Assembly: GCA_002284615.2 (NCBI GenBank)
Contig: MU070238.1
Coordinates: forward strand, 94,267 to 111,622
DNA from: Dunaliella salina
Lineage: Eukaryota > Chlorophyta > Chlorophyceae > Chlamydomonadales > Dunaliellaceae
Direction of reading: 5' to 3'
DNA: 17,356 nucleotides
How positions within the stretch are numbered: position 1 is the first letter of the stretch; each line of letters opens with the position of its first letter. The translations under genes and the position numbers were made by a program. Positions 1 to 8,392 of the stretch are shown here, in pieces. The notes under the pieces are model-generated. The model had not been told where the DNA came from. It did no database searches and worked only from the letters and a program-made list of their open reading frames with translations.

Positions 1-93
1 CCATTTTAGGGTGATCTGAGGCCAGGAGAGTGATCTGGGGTCAACCAATTTTCAACAATTTTTGGTGAGTGATTTTTATTTGTATTATAATGG

Positions 94-771
94 CAGAGGT
101 GGGCGACGAAGCAAAAGTCCTGAACATGTGAATTTTTTAATGCCAACCATGTTTAAATAATATAACTAGATGGATCATGAAGTTTGGGGCCAAACAGACC
201 ACCCCAGTGAGTCCTGGCGCACACCTGGTTCATGATCAAATTTTGGCACAATTTTGGCACCGAGCCTGCACATAATGAGTCACCACACCCCAACCAGAGC
301 TTCCTTTACCTTCAAAACACAACAGGGGTGCTTCTTAAACGAAGAGGAAACAGTTGGTGTGCTGAAAACCCGATTTGGAGAAAGTTGATTTTCCACCTTC
401 TTGGCACCCCCTGTGCTGCCATTTCTGTAAGGGAAATGGCTGAAATTCTGTATCTCACCAAACACTGGGTCTTTTCACTCCATTTTTTTTGCAATAATAT
501 TTTTTTGTTACAAGGACTCCAAATCACCAAAAATCACCCAATTTGGCGCAGTAGGTGGTCATATGGAGATTTGGTGCCAAAAACTAGGGTTCACGCCGCT
601 TCAAATTAGACATGTGGCACAAAATTGCTACTTTTAAAGCTCAGGTGCTATAAAAAGTTCATGACCAGGGCTATCCATAGCACCTGAGCCTTAACAGTTG
701 CAACTTTGTGCCACATGCGCTATGAACATTTCAAAAGTACCCCTTTTTGGGGCCTTCGTCGCCCACCTCTG
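94..771. mobile_element. Non-autonomous DNA transposon (MITE-like, hAT-type ends)
   Basis: The left end (94-111) reads CAGAGGTGGGCGACGAAG and its exact reverse complement lies at 754-771. The 9 bases outside each end match at 8 of 9 positions (ttataatgg at 85-93, ttgtaatgg at 772-780), as expected of an old target-site duplication. CAGAGGTGGGC-type ends are typical of hAT elements, whose duplications are 8 bp; a 9-bp duplication would also suit a Mutator-like element, so the superfamily is open. The interior encodes no transposase: the open frame at 232-609 has no recognisable domain. An internal hairpin occupies 611-717. Seen: termini and flanking repeat. Inferred: mobility by a transposase encoded elsewhere. 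Confidence 0.65.
611..717. repeat. Imperfect inverted repeat (40-bp arms, 27-bp loop)
   Basis: The arms 611-650 and 678-717 are reverse complements at 36 of 40 positions, around a 27-base loop (651-677). The repeat lies in the right part of the MITE-like element and could fold into a long hairpin as DNA or RNA. A smaller CCCC-TTTTT-GGGG palindrome follows near 741-752. Confidence 0.8.
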
Positions 772-819
772 TTGTAATGGTTGACCTGGTCAGATTTGGA
801 AAATATAGGCGGGAAAGAG

Positions 820-854
820 CATTTTCAGGAATTTTNGCCCGTCGCCCACCTCTG
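820..854 (-). repeat. Third transposon-end sequence next to the MITE
   Basis: Read on the minus strand from 854, this stretch starts with the same 14 bases as the left MITE end (CAGAGGTGGGCGAC). It stays similar to 94-128 for about 35 positions, with about 29 matching and one N. It is therefore a better long partner for the left end than the 754-771 end, but I see no flanking duplication beside it. It may be the end of a second related element or the original right end of a larger one. Confidence 0.5.
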
Positions 855-970
855 TGATCTTCTTAAACAAAATAATTACATTTAAATTATTTCAAACATC
901 TAGTCTCTAAAAAAAAAATATAAATTGTATGAAATTTATAAAAACTGTTACCTGTACAACACGTATATCA

Positions 971-1238
971 AGGCCTCCAGTGAAAATGACTGACTACCAG
1001 CCTGTTGGTAAAAGGGGAGAAGCTCATGAAGGAATATTACGAAGCTTGTTGATTTGATCCATGAAGGAGAGTTTCTCNTGGNCTGAAGGGACTCAGGATT
1101 ACAGGAAGAAGGAGGCCTCCAATCAAAATGACTGACTGCTAGCCTGTTCGTTAAAAAGGAGGAATTCATGAAGAAAATTATAAAGCTTGCTGTTATTTTG
1201 ATTCAAAAAAGACAAAAAAACTGGTCTGGAGGGACTCA
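971..1238 (+). repeat. Two diverged direct repeats of about 125 bp
   Basis: Copy 1 (971-1095) and copy 2 (1113-1238) both start with AGGCCTCCA, then share AAAATGACTGACT and AGCCTGTT, and end with GGGACTCA. They are diverged and contain Ns in copy 1. I recognise no coding domain. They may be remnants of a satellite or of an internal transposon repeat. Confidence 0.6.
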
Positions 1239-1469
1239 CTCTCAGTTCCAGTGCTGACTGTGGGGTCTGTCCTTATTGCACGCTGGCTGTGCTCAGCGAA
1301 GACTTTCTTTCTATATGCGATGTTGGAAGGAGAACAATGAGTCCAACTTCAGACTCAGCATTCTCTATGCTGCTTGCGACCCTCCAGATCCTCATAAGCA
1401 CTNTTCCTGGCTCTCACCTAGGCTTGCTTTGTCTTGTGTCGGTAAGTTTAGTCCTCGCTTGCAACTTTG
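1239..1469. other. No recognisable gene
   Basis: Short open frames cross this stretch on both strands, but none shows a domain or splice context that I recognise. It separates the direct repeats from the first reverse transcriptase similarity and is probably flanking DNA of the LINE at about 1470. Confidence 0.4.
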
Positions 1470-1491
1470 AGACCATCTGCAACGCATTGCC

Positions 1492-2341
1492 ATGCCTGCA
1501 CTACTTCTACACGCAATTAAAGTGATGTACCAGGATGACGAATATATTTGGATGGATGGGGATAAAAGGGCGCGTGTGCATCCCACAAATGGAGTTGAGC
1601 AAGGTTGTCCTTTGTCCCCTCTCTTGTTTTCTCTGTACACCAATGACATGGGCAGACACATCAGTGAAGGGACAAAAGGTCCTTTGATAGGAGATGGAGT
1701 AAATGGTGTGCAGTATATGCTGTATGCGGAAGACCTGAGTTTAACTACTAATAACCCAGGTGAAATTCAGGTTATGTTAAATAGATTACAGACACATGCA
1801 GCAAAAAAAGGGCTGACTGTGAACACGTCCAAGTCAGAGGTCGTCCACTTTAATAGTAGGCTGTGTTCTTTCTTGCCTACCTTCATGTATGGAGGTGTAG
1901 CTCTACCTGAAAAAGAGCACTCTAAATACCTCGGTATGCTTGTTGACAAGCACATGAAAATCTGAAGGTATCAGAGGAATTTGCTGTATGGCCTTACATG
2001 GCTGCCCAGCAAAGGATTAAGAAGTTAGTGCATGAACATGGTGTGAGGAATCAGCCACACGCTCTGATTTGGCTCTCTAAGGTGTATGGCATTCCGGCCG
2101 GGATGTATGCGTGCCAAGTGTGGGGATCTGAATGTCTATGAGAAGGCAGTGAGTTCAAAAGCCAATTGCAGAAAAGGCAGTTACACTCTTTAAGGCGTTT
2201 TCTAGGTGTGAAGAGTTCTGCCGCAAACTGGCCAATACTGGGAGAGTGCGGCCAAGAGCCTCTGCACTTTTTTATTGGTTTAGGGCCACTGCTAAGTTTT
2301 GCGACAGTATGCTTGATTCAAACAGTGAGACATTTCGCAGA
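1492..2341 (+). pseudogene. Reverse transcriptase (palm/thumb) of L1-like LINE, degenerate
   Basis: This encodes part of a LINE RT, which would copy element RNA at a nicked target. The open frame 1492-1965 shows motif B as GVEQGCPLSPLLFSLY (residues about 34-49), the catalytic box as YAED where YADD is expected (about 78-81), a LTVNTSKSEVVHF segment and a KYLGMLVD segment. One Asp of the catalytic pair is thus Glu. Motif A is missing upstream. After the stop at 1965, shifted frames still encode recognisable thumb/linker sequence (AAQQRIKKLVHEHGVR, then IPAGMYACQVWG near 2090-2125) up to the inserted element at 2342. Expressed RT activity is very unlikely. Confidence 0.85.
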
Positions 2342-3034
2342 ATGATTACAGAAGCCCTCAGCAAATGCCCTGTAGGGGCAGGCTTAGTATACGCAGACAT
2401 AGAAAGCAATTTTAAGCTTGCTCAACACAACCTCCGACTCCCTATACATGCCTCAAACAGAACTTTACCTGTCTACTTCTTCCCTCGCAACCTTCCAGAG
2501 AGGAAAAGGCTCGACTCCAGTCGACCAGATGCTGTTTTGGTCACCCCTTTTAATGCCAAACATACTTCTCACGGTGTTTATCCTACCCATTCCCATCACG
2601 CTTTGCACAGCTCCTCACGGAGGACCACCAGAACTAGCCGCATGAGGCAACCCCATGAACTTCGTGCAAATGAACGCCATTTGCACCTAATAGAAATCAA
2701 GTTCTGTGAAGACACAAGGCCAGAGCATCAGTTGAACGCGGCAAAGCAGCAGCATGCAGACCTTTGTAAACTTATTAACACTAAAGCTGTTATAATTCAC
2801 CCTATTCCCCTGGGTGTAGGTGGAACTATTTATACTGAGCATACCATGAAGCAATTCAAACAACTAGGATTCGATCACCAGCATGCCACGAAGCTTGCTC
2901 AACAACTTCATGCCCATTTTGCTCAATATGCCCACAAATTAGTCACCACACGCCACGCAATTGAAAACAAGAACATTTCCCACAGCCAGGTTCCAGAGCC
3001 AGGTGCTTCTAGTAACCCTCCAGATCCACATTAG
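2246..3034 (+). pseudogene. Restriction-like endonuclease (PD-D/ExK) domain, chimeric ORF
   Basis: The 262-codon frame is a chance chimera: about the first 32 residues are L1-like linker (ALFYWFRATAKF) and the rest is the C-terminal region of another retroelement. The nuclease part shows SSRPDAVLV (Asp95), then HLIEIKFCEDTRPE (Glu150 and Lys152, the ExK pair), then HPIPLGVGGTIYTEHT near 185-200 and a helical tail around LGFDHQHATKLAQQLHAH. This layout matches the RLE nuclease that nicks target DNA in R2-, R4- and Dualen-type LINEs. The CCHC knuckle that normally precedes it is lost by 5' truncation. The frame opens with GTG, has no promoter and is not a true gene start. The nuclease core reads intact. 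Confidence 0.75.
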
Positions 3035-3168
3035 CATTCTCTTTTTCATACCTTGTGGTGGAGGGGGCACGCGGCTCTTTTTTGAGCCAATGTGTCTCCT
3101 TTTCCTTAATTGATGTAGGGAGAATTTCTCTGCCCACGTAGTTTTTCTTTTCTTTTTCTTTACGCAGA
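2336..3168. repeat. Target-site duplication flanking nested insertion A1
   Basis: CGCAGA occurs at 2336-2341 and again at 3163-3168, exactly where the L1-like reading frame is broken and resumed. The preceding bases are also alike (ATTT before the left copy, CTTTA before the right). Removing the DNA between the copies brings the L1-like frame back into register. Confidence 0.6.
2342..3162 (+). mobile_element. Element A1: 5'-truncated RLE retroelement nested in the LINE
   Basis: This is the 3' end of a second retroelement family inserted in the same orientation into the L1-like LINE. It holds the RLE domain, a stop at 3032-3034 and a short 3' UTR. The UTR ends in a motif shared with elements B and A2 (3098-3121), followed by a T-rich tail with TTTTC units (3141-3160). 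CGCAGA duplications flank it. 5' truncation plus a short duplication is the normal outcome of target-primed reverse transcription. It is about nine-tenths identical by eye to element A2 at 8682-9410 on the opposite strand. Confidence 0.75.
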
Positions 3169-3830
3169 GTGCTAAAAGCGGATTTGCACCTGGCTAATAG
3201 GGAAGAGTCTTGTTGGTCTGCACATGTGCCTACAGCCTTAATGGCATGCGCCATGAGGACATGTTAAAGCAGAAGATGTCGAGTGCTTCTAAGATCCCCA
3301 ATGCAGGTTTTCTTAGGGGATTTGAGGTACAGGCAGCAAAAGGTATGAAGAGAAGCGGATGCTATAAGTCCCCGAGGAGCGAACAGGAAAGCAGTGACTT
3401 ATCATCATTGGTGCGGAAGGCCTTTAAATCAAACAGCGCGCACACCCTTTTGTATCCCCACATGATTATTTAAAGATCTGGATAAAGGAGTCATAAGGAA
3501 TGCGAGTAGGTCGAGGCTGCGTGCCCACTGCTTGAAGGTTGAATCCTGTGAATGGCTGGGTGGTTCAAACATTTGTGATAATTGTGAGTGTGCTGAAGTC
3601 CAGGACGAGAAACATGTTCTCTCCTATTGCAATTGCCTGGAGATGTGTGAGCTGCGCAGAAAATACAGTTGATCTTTTCAAGCCGTTACATACTTTTGCC
3701 CAGCTTCCAAACACTGACTCCATTCCTTTCTACCGCGTTCTGACTAATGAGATCGATGCTTTTCTAAATCAAGATTCGTACAGATCTTCGAAATTTGTGT
3801 CAGAGTTGTTTTCAATTTTTGATGCTGGCT
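3163..3830 (+). pseudogene. C-terminal region of L1-like ORF2 with zinc knuckle, degenerate
   Basis: Reading from the right target-site copy, the frame encodes ADLHLANREESCWSAHV, RYRQQKV, ISPRGANRKA and RAHCLKVESCEWLGGSNICD, then a knuckle with CDNC at 3574-3585, His at 3613 and Cys at 3628 (C-x2-C, H-x4-C). Several in-frame stops lie before and after it (for example at 3664-3666). This is the continuation of the LINE interrupted at 2341. Such knuckles at the end of L1-like ORF2 proteins probably bind RNA. Confidence 0.7.
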
Positions 3831-3970
3831 GAGATTGTTTCACCAGCAGCCAATCAGCCAAAGTCTCGGGCTGTAGGCAAGTGCTTGTAACCCCTTGTAG
3901 GTAAGGTCACATCGCTAAGTCTGCCTACATGGGCAGATGAACGGAAACACAGAGGCCTGTAACCAGACCA

Positions 3971-4256
3971 GCCCCTGGAAATGAATAACAGAACCAGGCT
4001 TGATGTTTAGAATGTGGAAATAAAGCCTTGAGCAGAGATCTTGTGGAATCAAAGCCTCGAGCTAAAAGGTGTTAATGTGCTGTAGGAAATACGTGCACAG
4101 TTCTCTGCATAAAATGAGCGCGCAAAGTTAAGCACATAAATTCCACCAGGTTGCGGTGTCAGATTCTAGAAAGTACACTCTCTTGACACCACATGATGAG
4201 CATTGAGTCATAGAACGAGCACAGCTCGAGCGAGGCCCTGACAAACATATCATGAT
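3971..4256. other. Intergenic DNA between LINE and element B
   Basis: I see no domain, tRNA or clear repeat here. The sequence lies between the LINE 3' UTR and the 3' end of element B, which runs on the opposite strand. The two elements therefore converge tail to tail. Confidence 0.4.
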
Positions 4257-4263
4257 AGAAAGG

Positions 4264-4426
4264 AAAGAAAAGAAAAGAAAAACTATGCAGGCATTGAAAA
4301 CACTCCCCACATCAATTAAGGAAAAGGGGATACCTAGGGCCAAGGCACCGTGTATCTGCTTCACCAAGAGAAAGCAGAAGAAAGAAGTCAGTGGGGATCA
4401 GGCGGGTTACTAGCAGTATCCCAAGC
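4264..4426 (-). other. 3' UTR and tail of element B, shared 3'-end motif
   Basis: On the plus strand, 4304-4327 reads close to ctccccacatcaattaagg followed by AAAAGG, nearly the same as 8731-8754 of element A2 and the reverse complement of 3098-3121 of A1. Outside it, towards 4262, lies a run of AAAAG units, which is a TTTTC tail in the element sense. The conserved motif at the 3' end of otherwise diverged elements suggests a signal recognised by the RT. That role is inferred. Confidence 0.55.
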
Positions 4427-5237
4427 CTAACCTAGCTGAGAGTTGAAGAGAGTTTTCTCAAGAGCGCGTCTGGTGCTAGCAAGTTTGAAAGCATACAAGG
4501 CAGGATGGGCATGAAGCTTCCGAGCAAGTTTAGTGGCCTTGAAAGTGTCAAGGCCAAGCTCCTTAAGAGGCTCCAAAGTTTGCGGGGTGTAGATGACTCC
4601 TCCCACACCTAAGAGTTTAGTATGGAGTGTGACTTGAGCTGAGGCCCTAGAAAGATGACAACATAGGACACGGTGCTGCTGTTTGGAGGCTTCAAGCTGG
4701 CTGTTGGGCCGAGTGTCCTCACAGTATTTGACTTCTACAAGGTGGATGTGTCTCTGATCTGGGTGGAGCTGACTGGGGTTACAAGCTTTGAATGTGGGTG
4801 GAGTGGCTGTGGCTGGCGCTGAGTCCTCCCTGTTTCCCCTGCGCCCCCCCTGCACTTCTCAATTCATAGCGAGGATTCCTTGGCGCTCCTTTCAGAGGAA
4901 CAACTAATAGAACATCAGGCCAGCTGGGAGTTAGCCTATCCTTATTTGGGAAGTGGCGCGGGAACATATATCTAGGGAGAATCCTATAAGTAGCATGTTC
5001 TGGGATCTGTAGGTCTTGCAAGGCAAGTGGGTCTTCACTGCCTATGTCCATGGAGGCAATGCCTGCCCCTAGAGGGCCTTTGCTGATGGCTTTTAGGGAA
5101 ATTCTGCTGGCAATATTGTGTCGCTCAATTACCATACCAGACATAGTAGGATTTTTGCATCCTGATAAGATGTGAAGGGCACTGTCAAGTTCCCCACAGA
5201 GGGGGCGTTGTGGGCTGATGGAAATTTTGAAGCGCAC
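4427..5237 (-). pseudogene. CCHC knuckle plus RLE endonuclease of element B, frameshifted
   Basis: Two overlapping frames (5237-4779 and 4855-4427) carry one domain. The first begins with a knuckle RPLCGELDSALHILSGC in which C14-x7-H22-x4-C27 are in place but the expected first Cys (C-x2-C) is Arg11, one transition away. It continues to WPDVLLVV (Asp108). The second carries HLVEVKYCEDTRP (Glu41, Lys43) and LLGVGGVIYTPQTL. A CX2CX7HX4C knuckle just before a PD-(D/E)xK nuclease is the signature of R2-type RLE LINEs. The frame switch lies near a C run at about 4844-4850, so it may be a replication slip or a sequencing error. As written, both the knuckle and the continuous frame are lost. Confidence 0.75.
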
Positions 5238-5278
5238 CGCGTGTTTTTGATTGAAGAGGGTACATGTGCGGAATTTAA

Positions 5279-6346
5279 TTAAATTTTTATAAAAATGTTT
5301 TGCCTCATTTTGGAAGAGAGTGTTGACACGGTCCAGAAGGCATTGCTGATATTTTTGTGGGTGTGGGGAAGCAAACTTTGGTAGAAAGAGTACCCTGTGT
5401 TGGTGTTGGCCTTTCCAACTCTGTGTTTTGAGTGCATGTGTTTCCGTAAAGCATCATGGAGGTTGGAGAAGTGTGTAAGCTTTACAGCAGGTGGGTTCAG
5501 ACGTCTAGACGCATTTGCATGAGTGTAGGGAGTTTCCTCAAAGGCAAGCCAGGTTTTGTCATGAAAAGGATTGCCTTCATGGTTTGCACATGGGAAGGTT
5601 ATGTCTGTGTCATTATTCTGAATGGCCTGATGCTTAGCAATGGCATCTGCGCATTTGTTGCCAACAATTCCAGCATGAGATTTAACCTTGGAGAGATGGA
5701 TAGGGGTAGGTGAGTTGCGTATGAGTTGTATGATTATCTTGAGGATGTGGCCCTGGACGTGCTGGTGATGAAGTTCTGGGTAGAGTGTTTGCTTTCTGAT
5801 CTGTTCTAGAGAGCAAAGGCTGTCAGTGGCAATGTAACAATATCCTAGGAGGATGGCTGCTGCTATTGCCGCCAGTTCGGCTCTGGTGATGGTATGAGTG
5901 ATTCCTGCTCCATTCGGTTGGACATGGTTGGTGCTGTCGCTGGCGGGGTGGTAGACCCCTGCACCAATCACTTGTTTATAAACATGGTAATTACCATTGT
6001 GTACATGGCAGCTGCCGTCTGTGTATGCCCATTCTCTCCAGTTTTCAACTTTGCGTACCAGATAAGGGCTGGATGATGTAAGTGGTGAAAGAGTTTGTTG
6101 GCTTTGTGTGGTACTGTGAGAGGTTTGTTGGTGGGCAGAAGGTAGTTTTTTAAATTTGTTGAAGCCAGTTTCAATTTCTGGGTGTCTTGGATTAAGGACT
6201 GTTTCGATGCTAATGTTTCTCTCCAGCCATCTTGCTTCGCGGATGACTTGTTTCAGGCCTGTGAGCCAATTTGAATTGTTCTCATGAAGCGGGCTCTTGC
6301 AGCAGCGTTCCAAGCAGCAATTATTTGCAGGCTCCAGGAGTGACAT
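5279..6346 (-). CDS. RNase HI domain of element B
   Basis: This 355-codon open frame holds a complete ribonuclease HI catalytic set: WAYTDGSC (Asp110), ITRAELAAI (Glu157), YIATDSLCS (Asp175), VKSHAGIVGN (His224) and KCADAIAK (Asp234). RNase HI cuts RNA in RNA-DNA hybrids made during reverse transcription. About 120 residues follow the catalytic core and lead, after a single frameshift near 5279, into the CCHC-RLE region, so the protein was once continuous. The first roughly 60 residues of this frame are out of register: another frame at 6345-6290 encodes the end of the methyltransferase-like domain (LQIIAAWNAAAR). The ATG at 6346 is therefore not a real start. The core looks catalytically competent, but the element is broken. 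Confidence 0.85.
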   Translation of the reverse strand: MSLLEPANNCCLERCCKSPLHENNSNWLTGLKQVIREARWLERNISIETVLNPRHPEIETGFNKFKKLPSAHQQTSHSTTQSQQTLSPLTSSSPYLVRKVENWREWAYTDGSCHVHNGNYHVYKQVIGAGVYHPASDSTNHVQPNGAGITHTITRAELAAIAAAILLGYCYIATDSLCSLEQIRKQTLYPELHHQHVQGHILKIIIQLIRNSPTPIHLSKVKSHAGIVGNKCADAIAKHQAIQNNDTDITFPCANHEGNPFHDKTWLAFEETPYTHANASRRLNPPAVKLTHFSNLHDALRKHMHSKHRVGKANTNTGYSFYQSLLPHTHKNISNAFWTVSTLSSKMRQNIFIKI

Positions 6347-6365
6347 GGAAGGTCAATTTCTTGGC

Positions 6366-6905
6366 TTAGCCAGAAAGGGAGTTGGCATAGTTAAGTCTTG
6401 TTGAGGGTATGGTTCCCAATGTGCGATAGAAGTGAGGGTAGGCATTCAGGAGTTTAGAGTATGGATTTGTGCTCATAGGGCCTCCCCAGCTTGGTAAGAA
6501 CATGAAAGTTGCTGTGGCATGGCTTTGTTGCATGGCAGAGAAAATGGGATGCTTGATAGTAAGGTATATCACATGGTCATCGTAAATTGGATGGCATATT
6601 GAAAATCCTGAGAATGTGGAAGAGAGGCAATTATGGATTGCTCCAAATACCCTACCTCGAGGGTGTTCACTCCAGTAGTCGAGGTGGCAGGGGGTGTAGT
6701 CTAGGGGAGAAGCCATTTTTTCTTGGGTAACGAGAGCCCATTTTTGCTTAGTAGTGTGGATATGATTTGTTAGGATGCGCATGTATGAATCCTTGATCTT
6801 CTTACTTTGTTGCTTTTTTGTTCCTAAGGGTTGAGCGTGAGAAAAGACCCACGAGCTTGGAGGCAAAGCTTTGGGGTGGAGGTTGAATTGTGCTGTGGAT
6901 CCCAT
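6366..6905 (-). pseudogene. PCIF1-like methyltransferase-like domain of element B
   Basis: This 179-codon frame matches the better-kept copy at 13313-14146: MASPLDYTPCHLDYW, HPRGRVFGAI, FSGFSICHPIYDDHVIY and ATATFMFLPSW follow in the same order and spacing. The layout (xSPL segment, G-x-F, a loop in the place of NPPF followed by acidic residues and a helix, then FxxxLPxW) is that of the PCIF1 family of N6-adenine methyltransferases. The loop here reads CHPIYDD, so the catalytic Asn is absent. A last strand, LQIIAAWNAAAR, is found in another frame at about 6329-6294. Upstream, 7200-6957 contains degenerate post-PHD sequence (TFDMDPTSPQADINETGRCE, then a GIHSTIQPPPQ motif near 6880) in shifting frames with stops. 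Confidence 0.55.
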
Positions 6906-7396
6906 TGTCTCTGGCTCTGTTGAATGCAGCGGGGAGGATATGGATGCGCTCTGGGGTTAGCAATCATTTGCATTCTCCATCTGTGCCATGGATGCATGCC
7001 ACTTATTTAGAATAGACTTGTGGTAGCACCAGTGGTGGTATAGATGGCATGGAAGGGGAGTGGGTAGCAACTGCTCTGGGGTGCGGATCTGTTGTATTGC
7101 TTGGCTTTGGTTTAATGAGGTCAACTGTTGTGATTCAGAATTCACAGCGGCCAGTTTCATTAATGTCTGCCTGGGGGCTCGTGGGATCCATGTCAAAGGT
7201 GGCCTTGGTGCGGAGTTTCGTGTCTAATTTCTGTTTTCAAGTGTTTGTCTTGTCTGAGTTTCAAATCCCTGCCTTTCAAGGTTGTCTAGCTCAGAGTTAG
7301 CAGCTGGAGTGGAGAGGTCTGGTTCATCTTTGCTGGCCTCGAATTGAAGGATGCATTGTTGAAAATTGGTCAAGCTTCCCTGATGACTTCAGGTTC

Positions 7397-8392
7397 TCAG
7401 CTTGGCTCCCAATCAATACGTACTAATTCATTACTGAAAGAGTTCGATTCCCTTTCTAATTTCTGATCTTGGCTGAGAGGTGTGCATGCAGGGCAGGCCC
7501 AATAAGTGCTGTTGTCTATATCCTGTCTTTGTGCATCAGAGTAGCATCCGAGCACCTTCATGCAAGACCAATGGTAGGTTTGGTGGCAGACATCGCAGAT
7601 GTACATGTCAAGGTAGGGCGGCCCAGAGTTTAAGGGCCCTTTGCCGCCATTGTAGTTGCAGATCTCACAGGAGGCGCACTCAATCTCAGCTCGGGCAGCA
7701 AGTTTGGCATTGACAGGTGTGAACCCAATGCGTTTGAACATTGGAAGAGCCCATTTTTCTATGGTCATGGGCGCCAAGTGGATCAGGTATCGTTTCTGGT
7801 GCTTGGGAGGCTCATTGTTCCTGTCTCTTTTTTTGGCTATAATGATCCTCCAATCACTGATATGTGTGATATCATTTAGGTCGTAGCTGTAAATAGCATT
7901 AATTGCGTCTAGGGGGTTCATTTCCTCTATTAGTTTTCTCAATTTATTTTTCTTGTAGTGCCAGAGCTCTGTGTGTTGGGCTGTTTGGCCCAGTGGAGAG
8001 ATACTAGGGATGGAAAGGTTTGTATTAGGTTCAAGAAGCTTTCTCCTCTTCGTTTTCTGTCGGCTGTTTTGTGTGCCTTGGCTAGAGGAAGTGAGAGTGA
8101 TGGTTGGAGGCATGGAAGGGGGGCTTGATTGATATTGAGTGGTGGGTGGGTTGTCGCTTTGGTGTCGTAAGGCCAAGGGATTGGATGTTGTTTGGTTACA
8201 GATGCTCTGTGTGTGGAGGGAGCTTGATTGTAACTTTGATCGCGTGCGCTTGCTGGGTGGCTCATTGGGGGAAGACACAGCCTGTGGGTCACATCTGTGT
8301 GGGGTATCAGGATGCTTAGGTTTAATGGTGGGGAGTGAAAGGTTGGCAGAGGATGATATGCTTTGCACTTCGATTTTTTTGGTTGATTGCAA
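7397..8392 (-). CDS. PHD-finger protein segment of element B
   Basis: This 331-codon frame starts with about 110 polar, Ser/Thr/Pro-rich residues containing basic clusters (PSKRTRSK, RQKTKRRKLL) that could act as nuclear localisation signals. Residues about 170-225 (ISDWRIIIAKKRD, then RYLIHLAPMTIEKWALP) resemble a chromodomain only weakly. A canonical C4HC3 PHD finger follows: C242-x2-C245-x20-C266-x2-C269-x4-H274-x2-C277-x22-C300-x2-C303, with the expected Trp at 298 before the last pair. PHD fingers usually read histone H3 tails. Element C has the same module with identical spacing, fused behind RT. The ATG at 8392 is probably not the native start, because the element is 5' truncated just beyond. 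Confidence 0.75.
   Translation of the reverse strand: MQSTKKIEVQSISSSANLSLPTIKPKHPDTPHRCDPQAVSSPNEPPSKRTRSKLQSSSLHTQSICNQTTSNPLALRHQSDNPPTTQYQSSPPSMPPTITLTSSSQGTQNSRQKTKRRKLLEPNTNLSIPSISPLGQTAQHTELWHYKKNKLRKLIEEMNPLDAINAIYSYDLNDITHISDWRIIIAKKRDRNNEPPKHQKRYLIHLAPMTIEKWALPMFKRIGFTPVNAKLAARAEIECASCEICNYNGGKGPLNSGPPYLDMYICDVCHQTYHWSCMKVLGCYSDAQRQDIDNSTYWACPACTPLSQDQKLERESNSFSNELVRIDWEPS

Larger units (their letters stand above)
1470..3970 (+). mobile_element. L1-like non-LTR retrotransposon, 5' truncated and split
   Basis: RT similarity starts near 1470, so no endonuclease or RT finger region remains upstream. The RT palm and thumb and the downstream linker run to 2341, are interrupted by an unrelated RLE fragment (2342-3162), and resume at 3163 in a frame that ends in a zinc knuckle near 3574-3630. 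The 3' part to about 3970 has no open frame and is taken as 3' UTR; its exact end is not visible. The element is dead: it has a changed RT motif, several stops, and the insertion. Assignment to the L1 group rests on motif style (GVxQGCPLSPLLF, KYLG, terminal knuckle) and not on a computed tree. Confidence 0.75.

Noticed and set aside
232..609. 125-codon open frame in the MITE as a transposase or host gene
   Set aside because: It shows no recognisable domain or catalytic residues, lies wholly within a non-autonomous element, and overlaps opposite-strand frames of similar length.
3009..3254. 81-codon minus-strand frame, which looks conserved at 8700-8850
   Set aside because: The resemblance is due to the shared element A 3' UTR, present in both orientations; the frame is not coding.
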